From assembly GCA_036346225.1 (NCBI GenBank), contig JARFIW010001469.1:10262001-10326000 (forward strand): 64,000 bases of DNA, given 5' to 3'. Under the pieces are notes generated by a model. It was given only the letters and a program-made list of their open reading frames with translations. It was not told where the DNA came from and did not search any database. Positions 48,373 through 59,569 of the stretch are shown here, in pieces. The first letter of the stretch is position 1. Each line of letters starts with the position of its first letter. This stretch comes from Platerodrilus igneus (Eukaryota > Arthropoda > Insecta > Coleoptera > Lycidae). The translations under genes and the position numbers were made by a program.

Positions 48373-48600
48373 ATTTTATGACAGCCCAACGCTGGGGCTC
48401 GATTGTTCAGGTAAAATCACAGCATTTTATGGTACGCCCAATCCTGGGGCAAATAACAGCAAATTTTATTACACCCACCAGAGGGGATTGTTAATCCTAA
48501 AATAATAATAGAGAATAACACAGCATTTTATGGTACGCCCAATCGTGGGGCGAATAACACAGCAATTTTATGGCGACCCAAATCGTAGGGGCGCGAACAT
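48310..48600 (+). promoter_or_regulatory. Tandem tRNA-Lys-PBS-like modules (five or six)
   Basis: Modules about 45-55 bp long follow each other. Each has a (T)AACACAGCAATTTTATG-type start and a PBS-like core: GACAGCCCAACGCTGGGGCT at 48380, GGTACGCCCAATCCTGGGGC near 48437, GGTACGCCCAATCGTGGGGC near 48535 and GGCGACCCAAATCGTAGGGG near 48574. Two weaker ones are near 48330 and 48480. The reference is TGGCGCCCAACGTGGGGC, complementary to the 3' end of tRNA-Lys and used as primer-binding site by several retroviruses and gypsy-type elements. The repeated CACAGCA just before each core is the LTR 3' terminus. Confidence 0.65.
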
Positions 48601-48731
48601 ACAAAAGAAATTTAGAATTTAAAATTTGTAGAGGCACGAATAAAATTTAATAAAAAAAAACGTAAGGGTTAGGAAATTTAAAATCAGCAAGGAATTATGA
48701 AATATTAAAAATTTTAAAAAATTAAATAAAA

Positions 48732-49175
48732 ATGGATAAACGAATAAAGGAAACCAGAGAAGCATTTAGGAACCAAGGGGTAGAAATAGAGTCCCAAGAA
48801 AGCGTAATTTTACAGGATGTATCTATGGAAATGCAAGGGCAACAATTGACGCGCAGTCAAAGTGAAGAACAACAGATATCGCAACAATCGGAAATGATGT
48901 CAATTTTATTAGCGTAAACGAGGAAAATAGACAAAAGCGAAGAGGCCATCAAGATGCAGATTAAGGAAAATGGATAAAAGTTAGGTGCCGAAATAAAAAT
49001 TATAAGCGACCGATTAAAAGAAACGAATCAGACAATCCCGGAAATGCAGGTACAATTTGAGAATAAATTTATTAGAATGATGAACGATGTGGATAAAGTT
49101 AGGGACGAGGTTTGGAAAGTTAAATTAGATCAGGAAACGTGTGAAAAGGAAACTAATGATCGGATTACAGATTAA
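48732..49175 (+). pseudogene. Gag N-terminal remnant, predicted coiled coil
   Basis: One frame from ATG 48732 runs to about 49175 with stops at 48915 and near 48972. It is rich in Glu, Lys, Gln, Ile and Met with heptad-like spacing (KRIKETREAFRNQ, then SEEQQISQQSEMM, later KLGAEIKIISDRLKETNQTI and FENKFIRMMNDVDKVRDEVW). Long coiled-coil N-termini of this kind are common in insect Ty3/gypsy-type Gag, and its place after LTR and primer-binding modules fits. It is cut off at about 49180 by a LINE 3' fragment. Gag identity is inferred from context and composition. Confidence 0.55.
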
Positions 49176-49177
49176 GG

Positions 49178-49477
49178 TAAAGTTAATAACAAATGGGTTA
49201 TAGAAATAGCAGGGGAATTAAGATATGTGGAAAACAAACAAAAAATTGGAGAAATAATAGGGCAGGATGCGTTCTAAGGCACTATTGAGGAATAGTGCGG
49301 GATATATTACAAGCAGTGATAGGAACAAAAAAGTAGAGGTAAACCTAGATTAAACTATTGCACGCAGATAGTGAAATAAGTAGACTGTGGGAATTTCATA
49401 GAAATGTGAAGGTTAGCTCAGAATAGGAAACAATGGAGATACGCATCTAACCAGTTCCAGAACTGAAAACCTAATGA

Positions 49478-49478
<1 letters not shown>
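49178..49478 (+). pseudogene. LINE 3'-end fragment interrupting the gag remnant
   Basis: From AAGGTAAAGTTAATAACAAA through GAATAGTGCGGGATATATTA, AGTAGAGGTAAACCTAG and CAATGGAGATACGCATCTAA to AACCTAATGATGA at 49478, then (AT)n. It is the same 3' end as at 46037-46340. Confidence 0.82.
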
Positions 49479-49514
<36 letters not shown>

Positions 49515-49525
49515 TATATATACAT
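49479..49525. repeat. (AT)n microsatellite
   Basis: (AT)n joins the LINE 3' end (left) and the 3' end of minus-strand LTR K-E (right). Confidence 0.95.
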
Positions 49526-51091
49526 TGCTGTGATAACTCCTGCTAGCCCCTACGCTTGGACCATATTTATGCTGTGATTTATTCTTTACTTTGCCTCGAC
49601 TAGCTGATTCAATCAAATAAAGCACTTCTACAATACACAGTATAATGATTAAATATTTACAGCCTTTTTAAATATCTTCTCCCTTTTTAAATTATATACA
49701 TCTGTCAGATTTTTAGAAAATCAAGCCAGCAAAACGAGATCTTTATTACATTTAGAGACCTTTTGAAACGTTTCAAGATGTCTACTACTTTTCATAAATT
49801 TATACAAGAAACCCCAATTTGTCGGCTCATACACTTTGAATTATTATTGAGATAATTATAGTTTTTTTAAAAATAAATCATATCAAATCAAAATATCTAA
49901 CCTGAAGTGGTTTAGTAGGTGCTCTGCATTCCCAAGAATTGAATCTAACCAAATTAGTATCCAAATCGTTATTGATGAGTTTATTCCAATGAAAGGTTTT
50001 TCATTTCCGCAATAGAATATTTATCATTTTCAGAGATTATCAAATTGCTTGAACAGGCAGCATTCTCCAGAGTCTCGTATCCAAAATTGTATTTAAGATC
50101 GTAATTAACAGGAATCGTAACGAGATCTTTTATTAGGATCGTTATTTCGATTGTAATTTAAGATTGAGATCGTTATTAAGATGGCAATTAAAATGTTAAT
50201 TACGATGGTAATTAAAATGGTGATTAAAAGCCCTGTTTTATTTATTATTACAAATGGTATAATTTTACTAAATCTGATCTACTTACGTCTTTAGACGTAC
50301 GACTCGCTTGTACAATTACACACTCTTTAATTTTCACTTTCAATTTAATTTACTGTTCGCGTAAATATTTAGCACTTTCAAGTATAGTGACTGCCCAGTT
50401 TCTAAAGTATACTAACTCGATATTCAATTGTCAAGATATTTATAGGATCGGCCCCTTTTGTTTGTGATTCGTTGACTTCACGTGCTGGGCCAGAGCAAGT
50501 GTCTTATCTCTTGTTATTTTGGGAAACTATACCAATTGAGTAATTCAATTGCATCAAGCGATGCTGAGAAAGTCACGTAATTCATTATTATACCTCACAT
50601 TTTATTCAGAAATCCCAGGAATCTTCGTTTAACAAAGCACGTATTATTGTTGTTGGCCTTATTCTAATCTGAATCGAATAAATTTGGTGTTTGTTTGTTT
50701 CCTAATAAATTGGATTTTTAACAAATGTGATACTTTTAGATCACGTACACTTTTAAATAATGCATAATTTCTGCGTGCATTTAAGATGATATATTAACAC
50801 ACTTTTCGAATGTTTATCTATCCAATTCATGCAGTTTTTTCACTAATTTAATTTCAATGCGTTTCGTTACATTTTTAAATTCTTATCTTTGCTCGTAGCT
50901 ACTCTTGGATATGCGTTTTAATCGCTTGTACTGCTATATACAGTGTGCTCTCAACTAATAATATTTATAATGAGCTATTTACTCTTCTAAAATCTGTAAT
51001 TCTGTGCTTTTGTTGCTTGGAAGTTTCTTTTGTTTATTCTACGACCCTTATGACTTAACCTACCCCTAAATTAACCTTATAATTAAAGCCA
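49526..51091 (-). mobile_element. LTR copy K-E, with one PBS-like module
   Basis: On the minus strand it starts at 51091 (TGGCTTTAATTATAAGGTTA, a diverged TGCTATRATAAGGGTA), followed by ATTTAGGGGTAGGTTAAGTC as in K-D. It reaches an ATCACAGCA at 49578-49570 after about 1.52 kb, the same length as K-D. Then comes TAAATATGGTCCAAGCGTAG (PBS-like) and a terminal ATCACAGCA at 49534-49526 against (AT)n. TATA-like CCTATAAATA lies on the minus strand at 50446-50437. Confidence 0.75.
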
Positions 51092-51100
51092 TATATATAA
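51092..51100. repeat. Short AT tract between two head-to-head LTR starts
   Basis: TATATATAA separates the start of minus-strand K-E from the TGCTGTGATAAGG start of plus-strand K-F. Confidence 0.8.
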
Positions 51101-54100
51101 TGCTGTGATAAGGGGTTGTTTAGGGGTGTATTGAGTAGTAATGGTGGCGTAGTAACTGTAAATAGCAATGAGAATCAGAAAACTGCATTTATTTAGCAGG
51201 AATATAAATAACTTGCACATTATGTAAATAGCAAACATTTAACACCCTGTATATGAACTACAATTAACTTTAATCAATGCCAGTAAGCATATCTTCCAAT
51301 AATAGAACGCGTAATCAGCAAAGAAATAATCATACATGTAATTAAAATACGTCACGAAGCGTTCAATAAGTTATAAAATAGATACGCATAAGATAAGATA
51401 AAACCTAGTAAATCTTCATGCAATTACGCTTGTAAGAAAGAAGAAACAATAAGCTCTTTGATAAGAAAACGCACTTTCAAAGATGAGTTTTAAATACATA
51501 CATAAACGAAAACATCATTTATTTTGTACAATTCTCCAAAAACTTTATCTACACAAAACAACAGACATAAGCTAAATTAAAGTCCAACAACGATAACAAT
51601 AACAAGGCAAATAAAGATCGGAAAACAATAGTAAATAACAGCATGATACGGAACTTCAGAATAGTTTCGTCAGAAATCATCTTGAAAAATACTAGGAATG
51701 TCTAAAACGAATATGGTTGGTTGCAACACTTTGTAAGGCTGTTTGGAAAACCAATCCAAATGTAGAAAGCAAAAGCTATATAACGTCGATGAGTTGATAA
51801 GAAAGGGTCAGAACGTCGAAACTGCAATACTCTTAATCAGATATTTACGCGTCAAATAAATAAATTTATATTACATTATTGTGAAAAATAGTGTTGTGTA
51901 AGAATAATAGTTGATGACGAATTGTGTTAAGAATATATGAAAAAGCTTTTGCCGTTTTGCAGAAAACGGCTCCTAAATCTGGTATTCAGAACTTCTGATT
52001 CACGACTACAAGAAATCTAAGTTTTAATTAAGTGGAGAGATCCAATGCGTATCCAGAAAAATATAGAATAAAGCAAGAAGTGAATTTAGGAAATAAGGAG
52101 TAACAAAACTATTGGTCCAAAGCACGCGAAGGAGTACAAAGCAGAGCCTTGGTTTTCGATTGAAGATAAGAAGGGGATGTTGATCCACAACACGCAACAA
52201 CTCATCAGAATATAACAGGTCAGGGTTAACTAGTTTTAAGGAATCTTTTCAAATTTAAATTTTAACTGAATATTTTTAATTTTCTCACAAGTTTGCAAGA
52301 AGTCAACAAGAACATTGAATACGTTGAAACTTACGTAATAATCATAAAAGGGTCTTGAACGTTCCAGATTTTTTGTAAAAGGTGTCGTTTTTGGTGATTT
52401 TAAAAATAAATTAAAAAGATATAAATTTTGGGATATATGATTCAAATAATATTAATTGATTGAAGGGTTTATTTAAAGGAGTACAAAAATTGTGAAGTGT
52501 AAATATTATTTCCTTTCATTATACGAATATTGAATGACTTCGTTTTATCAATTCAAACAGGTAAGAATTAAAGGGATAAACTAAATTGATCATCGTAACG
52601 CTGTGCACTCTGTGTAAATTAAACTGGGCTAGCCGTGGCATAATTAAATTAGAAGAGTATTTTTATATTTAGTAATTGAAATGTTAGGATCACGGGAAGG
52701 AAGAAAGCTTCAAACCAAATAGAAGTTCAAGAATACGCATAATTAACCATAAATTATTTTAATTAAACACATATAAGCAAAAGGAAGCGTGCTTGCGTAA
52801 GAAAATCAATAATCTCAAGGCCAATGTATTCGTTGTAGAAGCCAACGTCAGTTTTATCAGATACGAAGAAGTAGAAAGTCTAGGAATTGTTATGTTCAAA
52901 CGGTCGATAGTTAACAGAAACACCTGCTTGTTAAAGGTTTCGTTCACAGAATTATTATGTACGTTACGATAAGATTTCATAGAAATTATTTTCAACCGTC
53001 AGTTTGGTATAAACAACTAGGGTAACAAACATCTTAAGGAGCGAGGAAAATGCACAATCGGTAGTGTACAACAGACGGAGACAGATACAAAGCAAGCAAA
53101 GAATTGAAATGCACATACAATATACACGTGGAGTTGAGATAGGATGTCAACAATATCGATTTTCTGTAACTCAAGCGGGGTTTTGAACGAGACAACAAAC
53201 ATGCTTAGAACAGGGATAAATAGAACTTAGGTGAAGTTTGTGACGGCAGAGAATTTTGTCATTGGTTGAAAGCAGACAGTTTTCCAAATGTACGCACACG
53301 CGACGGTTGAAAGAATTCGGGATATACAACACGTAAGACGAAACAAATTTTACAAATCTAGAGACGGTTATATTTGAAATTTTTGGAATTCGTTTTGAAA
53401 ATAAGCTTTTCGAAGAAAGCGCGTCCCCTAGGGGGTTTAAAAAGGATATAAATACCCAACCTAGATTATTAAGGCTCTCTTCTCTTTTCCATTACTTCGA
53501 TAAAGTGCTGAATACCGATTCAGACCACCATAACAGAAAAGCTTTCTGTGAGTATTTTATGTATGTGCTTATGTTACCGTAAATATAGTGGTTGCAAGTA
53601 TAAAACAGTAGGAACGGACCTCTAATTATTGACGTGAAGTACGAGTAGTGCGTATTAAATTAATAAAGGTCCAACTACTACAACACAAAAATCATTAAAT
53701 GGAAGCATGATATATGGGGGTAAGCACCACAAGTAATCGAGTTTGTATGCATGATATATGGAATAGTACTGTGAGACGAGGCGCATAGCTTGCAGAGGTA
53801 TCAGATGGTAGAGGCCTGTGGATCCGCTGAGCAGCACAGGAAATCGAAACAACGCCGAGGGGTTTTCTGGCACTCATCTCCGACGGGAAGGGAGCCTGAA
53901 GAATTCTCCAGGTAATTTATTTGAAATTTCTGTTGTTTTATAAACATTTGTGAAACTTTGTGCTGTGTGGTTGATGACTTTTTTTGGTGACATATTGTTG
54001 TAGAAACTTATTGTAAAAGATACATGTACTGGACAATTTATTGATGTTGAATATTGAAAAAGGGCGTATTTAGAACATCCAAAATTTTATTCGGGATAAA

Positions 54101-54424
54101 AATTGTATTGTAAAGGGTAAACGAGTCTGTAAAATTTTGTTTTAATTTATGCAAGGTTTAAAAGGCATATACAAACTGAACTGGGCTATAATGAGCTCAC
54201 CATACTCCAGTGTGAAGTCAATTTGGGGTAACATGAGGGGCCCATCTACTCATATCTCATTGAATTTGTTTAAAAATCATTAGAAAAATCAAGGAATTTA
54301 AAAATATACCATAATTTGAGTTCTATAATTATTGAAGGCGAAATAAAAAGGTAAGGAACTTTTTTGGAAATTTTTGAATTTTTGAAAATTTTATGTTGAC
54401 CCAGGTGGGGTACGAATTTTAAAA

Positions 54425-54427
<3 letters not shown>
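51101..54427 (+). mobile_element. LTR copy K-F, probably two nested or joined LTRs
   Basis: Starts TGCTGTGATAAGGGGTTGTT and for about 250 bp is homologous to K-A and K-B read on their own strand (ACTGCATTTATTTAG, AACACCCTGTATATGAA). It ends with TTATGTTGACCCAGGTGGGG at 54391-54410, a PBS-like module, before (AT)n. At 3.3 kb it is twice the length of its relatives. A second promoter-like block (GGATATAAATACC at 53446) and a segment resembling 17320-17400 (GAGCTCACCATACTCCAG) suggest that the right half is another LTR of the K-I type. No coding sequence is recognised. Confidence 0.6.

Positions 54428-54472
<45 letters not shown>
54428..54472. repeat. (AT)n tract between tail-to-tail LTR copies
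   Basis: The plus-strand PBS-like end of K-F lies to the left and the minus-strand end of K-G to the right. Confidence 0.95.
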
Positions 54473-54474
<2 letters not shown>

Positions 54475-56697
54475 CTGTGATGTCTCCATTTATTCGGGAA
54501 CTAAGGTTTTCGAATCGAGTCGTCAAAATTATGCTGTGAAACCTACAAAAAGCCTCACCAGAGTAAAAAAAATATTCGAGCCTCTTGAATTGGGCACCAA
54601 GATTTGCTGTGATTCTCGCCCTGTTGAATCTCTTCAGATAGTCGCCTTTTTACTCTTTCCGCCTCGGCTGCTCACCGAGTTAAAACTTTCATCCTCATTC
54701 ATAAAAAAAACAAACACATTCCTACCACAAACATCAAGGTTAACTCTATTTACATCAATATTCATAATACATTAAAATTTTAAAATTAAATTTCAGCATA
54801 AATTTCAGTATCATAAAATTTCAAGTTTAAATTTGTCATCATTTTTAATTTGCATCCAGAATTAATGTCCCGGTAGGATGCATACTAATTAAGTTACAAT
54901 ATGTGCAGACCTAAGTCTGAATAAAAGGGAGCATCTCCCACCCCTTTACGTTAATTAAACAGGTTAGTCTAATTGAGCTCAAAGACAGACCCAAATTTTC
55001 ATCATAATCAAAACATAAACTGCTAAATACTCCTTTCTACTTAAACAAGAAAATTTTACCCTAAAATTCAAAATTTGTTGTTTATACAAATTCACTACTG
55101 TCCATTTTTTATCAAACAAATTATAAAGATATTCAACACACACCAAAACATCTAAGATCGAACAAAATGCATAATTTACCTGAAGGCTAATGCACTCGGG
55201 GCTCCATTGTACATCGTCCTTGCTAACCCCACCATTCTAGCTGGGTTATGTTTTCGTCCTAGGATTCCTGGTCGCCTTTTAAAATTCATCTACAACACCA
55301 TTCGTTTAAAAAGTTTCAGGGCTTCTCAGGAACGCATCTATGTATATTCCCGAACAAAATAGCAAAGAAATTCATAGTTCTTTCACACTATACCCAAAAC
55401 TGCCTACTTTTGTTTATTCATTTATCGTTACTAATTTCGATAATTGGTACAGTAATACCCGCAAATATTACTAGACTTTATTACCTTATCTATCTTCTGT
55501 AAGTGCACTAAAGCATAATAACTTGTATCGTAGCACGTATTCTGCTTGCAGTATCGTATAACATCAAAAAAATACCGAGCAAACTGTTTTAAAGTATTGA
55601 ATAAAAATCGAAAATCTAAGAGAGCCAAACTCCTATAAACACGGGTTTATATAATAGCGCGCCTGCACGTCGGTTTTGTCCCGCAACGGCCAATTTCCAG
55701 AATTTTGCATTCTATGTTCCCTTTCGACAGTCCGGCACAGTGATTCCACAAAATTTGCATACGTCCAAGTTGAAAATCTATGAAATTTCCACACGGCTCG
55801 CCACGTCTGAGAACAACTAATTAAATTTTGTATAGAAATTGTTACGTTCACACCTCTCATATCTGCATCTTATATCAACCAATCGTAGAGCTAGTGACGT
55901 TGCTCAAATCCCGCCTTTTATTATTCGTGTCTTTGCCTTGCGTATTTTATCTGTCTTTTTCTAACTTGGTCCTAGTGGTGCAAATCGATACTTTTACTAT
56001 CGGTTATTTCAGTCCACGTGGATTTATATGTTAATATAAGCTACGGTTTATCCGACCGTTTGCAATATACGCAGAATCTGCATGTTTATCAGCTCGAATT
56101 TATTAGAATTTGACATTTAAAAATACGCAGGTGTTCAATCGTAATACTTTAAATAACACTTCTACGATTTGAATATTATTGGGTTTTTAAAAGCTTTATG
56201 CATATTATATATTACTAATGGTTCAATTAACTCCAATTAAAATAATAATGAATGGCATTGACTTCTACCCTTTAATTTTTACTGAATCCTAATTAAATAT
56301 TAATTATTATTTGTACATTTTGTTTAATACTCGTTACTTAAAAATTGAATTACTTAATATAAATTTTGCATGTAATTTCTATTTGTTTCTTTATACTTAG
56401 AATAATTAAATTACATACAAGTGGAGCATTTTAATACTTCTTCTTTTTATAGAAAGCGTCTAGTGAATAATTTAAATCCCTTATTTTTAATAAAACGAAT
56501 ACATTTTTATGCTCCACGGTTTTAATAACGCGTATTATCTAATAAACTTCTATACAAACCCTACATTCTAATTGAATGATTTAAATCTTTACACTAGGCA
56601 TTTAATTACGCGTACTTTTTCCCAAAGCTTCCTTATACACGGTGATTAAAATTATTTGATGTAATTAATTAATTTTCTACCCTGGTCTAAATTTGAG

Positions 56698-56699
<2 letters not shown>
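54473..56699 (-). mobile_element. LTR copy K-G, minus strand, with two PBS-like modules
   Basis: Read leftward to its 3' end: TCACAGCA at 54612-54605, then TGGTGCCCAATTCAAGAGGC (a PBS-like core) and GCTCGAATA. Then come a second TTTCACAGCA near 54532, a weak module, and the terminal ATCACAGCA at 54482-54474 against (AT)n. The upstream boundary is not clear: the next (AT)n is at 56700, but the sequence there does not start with the TGCTGTG consensus. No coding sequence seen. Confidence 0.55.

Positions 56700-56736
<37 letters not shown>
56700..56736. repeat. (AT)n microsatellite
   Basis: A run of (AT)n precedes TGGGCACAAGTGAAC, the apparent start of LTR copy K-H. Confidence 0.95.
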
Positions 56737-56739
<3 letters not shown>

Positions 56740-58762
56740 GCACAAGTGAACTCATAGGTTGAGAGTTATTAGATAAGATAAAATAAATTTATTCAGTTAG
56801 GGAGTTAGAATATTTTTTAACAATTATTTTTTTAGCTTAAGTAGTATATAATAATGTAGGATCAATTTAATTTAGCTAAAGATAATGTAACATAATACTT
56901 GTGTAAATATAGGGCATAATAAATAATAATTGGGGTAAAATTATTGTAACGTATTTAAATTTGTAGTAAAGTATTATATGATAATCTAAAAGCGTGGAGC
57001 AGGTGTTATAATAGGATTTCTATTTTCAAACGTAAAATCCAATACGTATAAAACAAAACAACGAGGGGAGATAATATTTCTCGGTAAGTTTGGCAACAAA
57101 CAAAATTTAATGGTTTTTGGAAAAGAACAGCCGTTGGAATTAATGTAAACGCGGTTAATTGGTTAAAATATTGATTTCAATCTTGAAGATAGAATAGGAG
57201 AGAACCAAGAAAAGACAAAGATAGAATAAAAATGTATTGAGTACAAGAGAGATGCACATACTTAATTTGGAGACAGTATAGTAGAGAAACTTAAATAAAA
57301 TCAATAATTTCAAGGATATTTAGAAGCAAGCACGCATCTGTTAAAAGGCGGAGAATGGAGCCAAGCAAGATAATTGGTGTAAATTGTACAAGAAGGGCAG
57401 AGATGCAGCTGATGGAGGCATATGTGTGAGATAAAGCTATAGATACAAGGAGGATGAAAGATGTTTGTTCGAGTTAGAGGCGTAGACAAATGGAAATGTA
57501 GAGGCTAAATTAGAACGGCGGTTGACAGTTTTGGAGCGATTTACCGAGTATTGTTGTGTTCGTTATAAAAATTCACGAAAAACTAAGGTTCGTTAGGGGT
57601 TTTTAGCTGGAACAGCGGACGGTTGGAAAAGAATTTTCAAGAATTATAGGAACGGGTATACAAGCGTACGTGCCAATTTGAAATAGGGGGGAGGGGGCAA
57701 ATTTTACTTATTTAATCACTGGCAGAGAGTGGCCGAACTCTTTCGCTCTTTCTCTTTAATTTCATCCATCATTCGTGATAATAGTTATTCTCAAGTGAAC
57801 TATAGTGCAATTCAATATAATTTTATGTAGAAGCTAATAGAGCATCTTTGTGTTAAAACGTTAAAGTGGTAAAGTGGTACAAAGCTTATTATTTTGGTAT
57901 TGGAATGCACGGAAGTATTAGAATTTGAAATTCTTTGGATGATGGAAAAAGCGATGTTTGAATAATAAAAGTTAATTGTGGAGATTGGAATTTTTGGATT
58001 GGAAATTGTAAACAGCATGCATGGCAGATATGGTAATTCGACCGGGGAGTTAGCTGATGGACTAGGAATCTATTTAGACGGCAGCATCTCCAAGGAGCTA
58101 GGTAGTGGAGCACATTTAGAAGATAGAAACCAGGTAGGCGATAGAATAGAACATTGAGTGGTGAATAGCTTTATGGTGTTTGTAATTATTTGAATTTGAG
58201 TTTGAGGTATTTATATTATTATTTGATATTTTATGAACAGACATTTATGGGATTTTCAAAGAAAATTGATTTTTGAAAATTAATGAATTTACAGATAACC
58301 AGATGTTGTAAAGAGGTATAGAGGGCTTATTGATAGTTGGTAGTGTAGGAAATGTATATGCACAGTTGTAGAGTTGTAAGGTATGAAGAACGTCCTCTTA
58401 ATTTAAATAAAAATATACGTGTTTTAAAGGTTATCAACTTGCATGGTTATTATTATAAAATTATTCAACTTTATGGATGTACCTAAAGAAATGGTGTTTT
58501 AAAATGTACTATGGATCTAATTTAAATAGAGTGTGATATATTTGGTCAATTGAGTTATTTTTGAGTGTGTGAATGGTGTGGTCTATTTAGGTTGCAGCAT
58601 GAGGATATTGAGATGAAGTTTTTGGATGTAACATGTAGGTGTCAAAAATATCACAGTATTATGGCAGCCCAATTTGTGGGGCACGTTTTAGAGCCTAAAC
58701 CACACAGTATTTATGCAGGTGGGGCATGATTTCCGAGAAGTTACAGAGATAAAACCACACAG

Positions 58763-58766
<4 letters not shown>
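56737..58766 (+). mobile_element. LTR copy K-H with two or three PBS-like modules
   Basis: Begins TGGGCACAAGTGAACTC after (AT)n. It contains GAGTGGCCGAACTC near 57727 and from 57965 the segment shared with 8350-9130. It reaches a TCACAGTA at 58651, followed by ATGGCAGCCCAATTTGTGGG, CCACACAGTATTTATGC with GGTGGGGCATGA, and CCACACAGTA against (AT)n at about 58764. About 1.9 kb to the first terminal motif. No coding sequence. Confidence 0.62.

Positions 58767-58812
<46 letters not shown>
58767..58812. repeat. (AT)n microsatellite
   Basis: Joins LTR copy K-H (left) to the hairpin and Penelope-like region (right). Confidence 0.95.
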
Positions 58813-58816
<4 letters not shown>

Positions 58817-58955
58817 AAAGACAAGTTATTTGCAGTCCGCAATAAGAAAATTGTATATAAGTAAGATGTATCTGTAAACAAAAGTTTGTTTACAGATACA
58901 TCTTACTTATATACAATTTTCTTATTGCGGACTGCAACAACTTGTCTTTGTTTAT
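58811..58955. repeat. Near-perfect ~71-bp inverted repeat with a 2-base loop
   Basis: Left arm 58811-58882, loop AG, right arm 58885-58955. The arms run ATAAACAAAGACAAGTT ... GTAAACAAA / TTTGTTTAC ... CTTTGTTTAT. They differ by about one substitution and one single-base indel in the TTATTTGC versus TTGTTGC part. Part of the right arm, GTTTGTTTACAGATACATCT, recurs at 59393. Confidence 0.95.
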
Positions 58956-59414
58956 TTGAATTGCCTTTGGGGCATGAACTCGGGTGTCGCCACGAGAAGG
59001 TTTGTTACGTTTGCAAATAAATTTTACTGTAACATTCCGCAAATCTCAAAGCCCAGACGTACTTTTATAGTCATCTATAAAATTTATTATGTAGTTTCGG
59101 TTCAATTCTGTACTTCCACACTTTAGTAGTGTTGGTGTTTTATCACCTGATGGCGGTTTTATTTACTTTTGCCATAGTACAGTGATTGTTTCGAAATTAT
59201 ATCATTATAATAGCTTCGATTACTTCATAGGGTTCTTGGGAACTATTCCACTCTGATGAGGCCAACAAGCCGAAACCATTGGTCAGTGGATGTTTCCTCC
59301 CCTGTGAAGTAATAAAGCTAATGTTTTGTTAATGGCTATATAACTACCAGCCCGATTTGTATTTGTCAATGGCTCTTATTATTTTCAGAAGAGTTTGTTT
59401 ACAGATACATCTTA

Positions 59415-59424
<10 letters not shown>
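58884..59424 (+). mobile_element. Hammerhead-bearing repeat unit (Penelope-like or retrozyme-like)
   Basis: The same ~30-bp sequence (GTTTGTTTACAGATACATCT then TACTTATATA) starts at 58884 and again at 59393, so a ~509-bp unit is bounded by direct repeats. It contains an intact-looking hammerhead ribozyme at 59247-59290 and no open reading frame. Hammerheads are known in the terminal repeats of Penelope-like retroelements and in non-coding retrozymes; which applies here cannot be decided from this copy. Confidence 0.6.
59247..59290 (+). ncRNA. Hammerhead ribozyme, type I, all core bases present
   Basis: Stem I strand TCCACT (59247-59252) pairs exactly with AGTGGA (59285-59290). The core is CTGATGA at 59253-59259. 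Stem II is GGC/GCC with loop CAACAA. GAAA follows, stem III is ACC/GGT with loop ATT, and GTC ends at 59284, the expected cleavage position. Every invariant hammerhead residue (CUGANGA, GAAA, UH) is present. Self-cleavage would fall between 59284 and 59285. Confidence 0.85.

Positions 59425-59453
<29 letters not shown>
59417..59453. repeat. (AT)n followed by (AC)n
   Basis: (TA)n extends from the TACTTATATA repeat end; (CA)n follows at 59462-59474. Confidence 0.9.
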
Positions 59454-59460
<7 letters not shown>

Positions 59461-59526
59461 GACACACACACACACAAAGTAAAAAAGAATAGATGGCAAG
59501 TGACTCAAATTCAGCCAAGAGGGCAG

Positions 59527-59569
59527 CCTGTCGACGCGCTTCGCCCTAATTGGGGCTCATCAGAACAGG
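59527..59569 (-). ncRNA. Hammerhead ribozyme motif, one core change
   Basis: Minus strand: stem I CCTGTT pairs with GACAGG (one G-U); core CTGATGA; stem II GCCC/GGGC around AATTA; then GAAG instead of GAAA; then CGCGTC before GACAGG. The GAAA to GAAG change in an invariant position probably weakens or abolishes cleavage. Confidence 0.75.
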
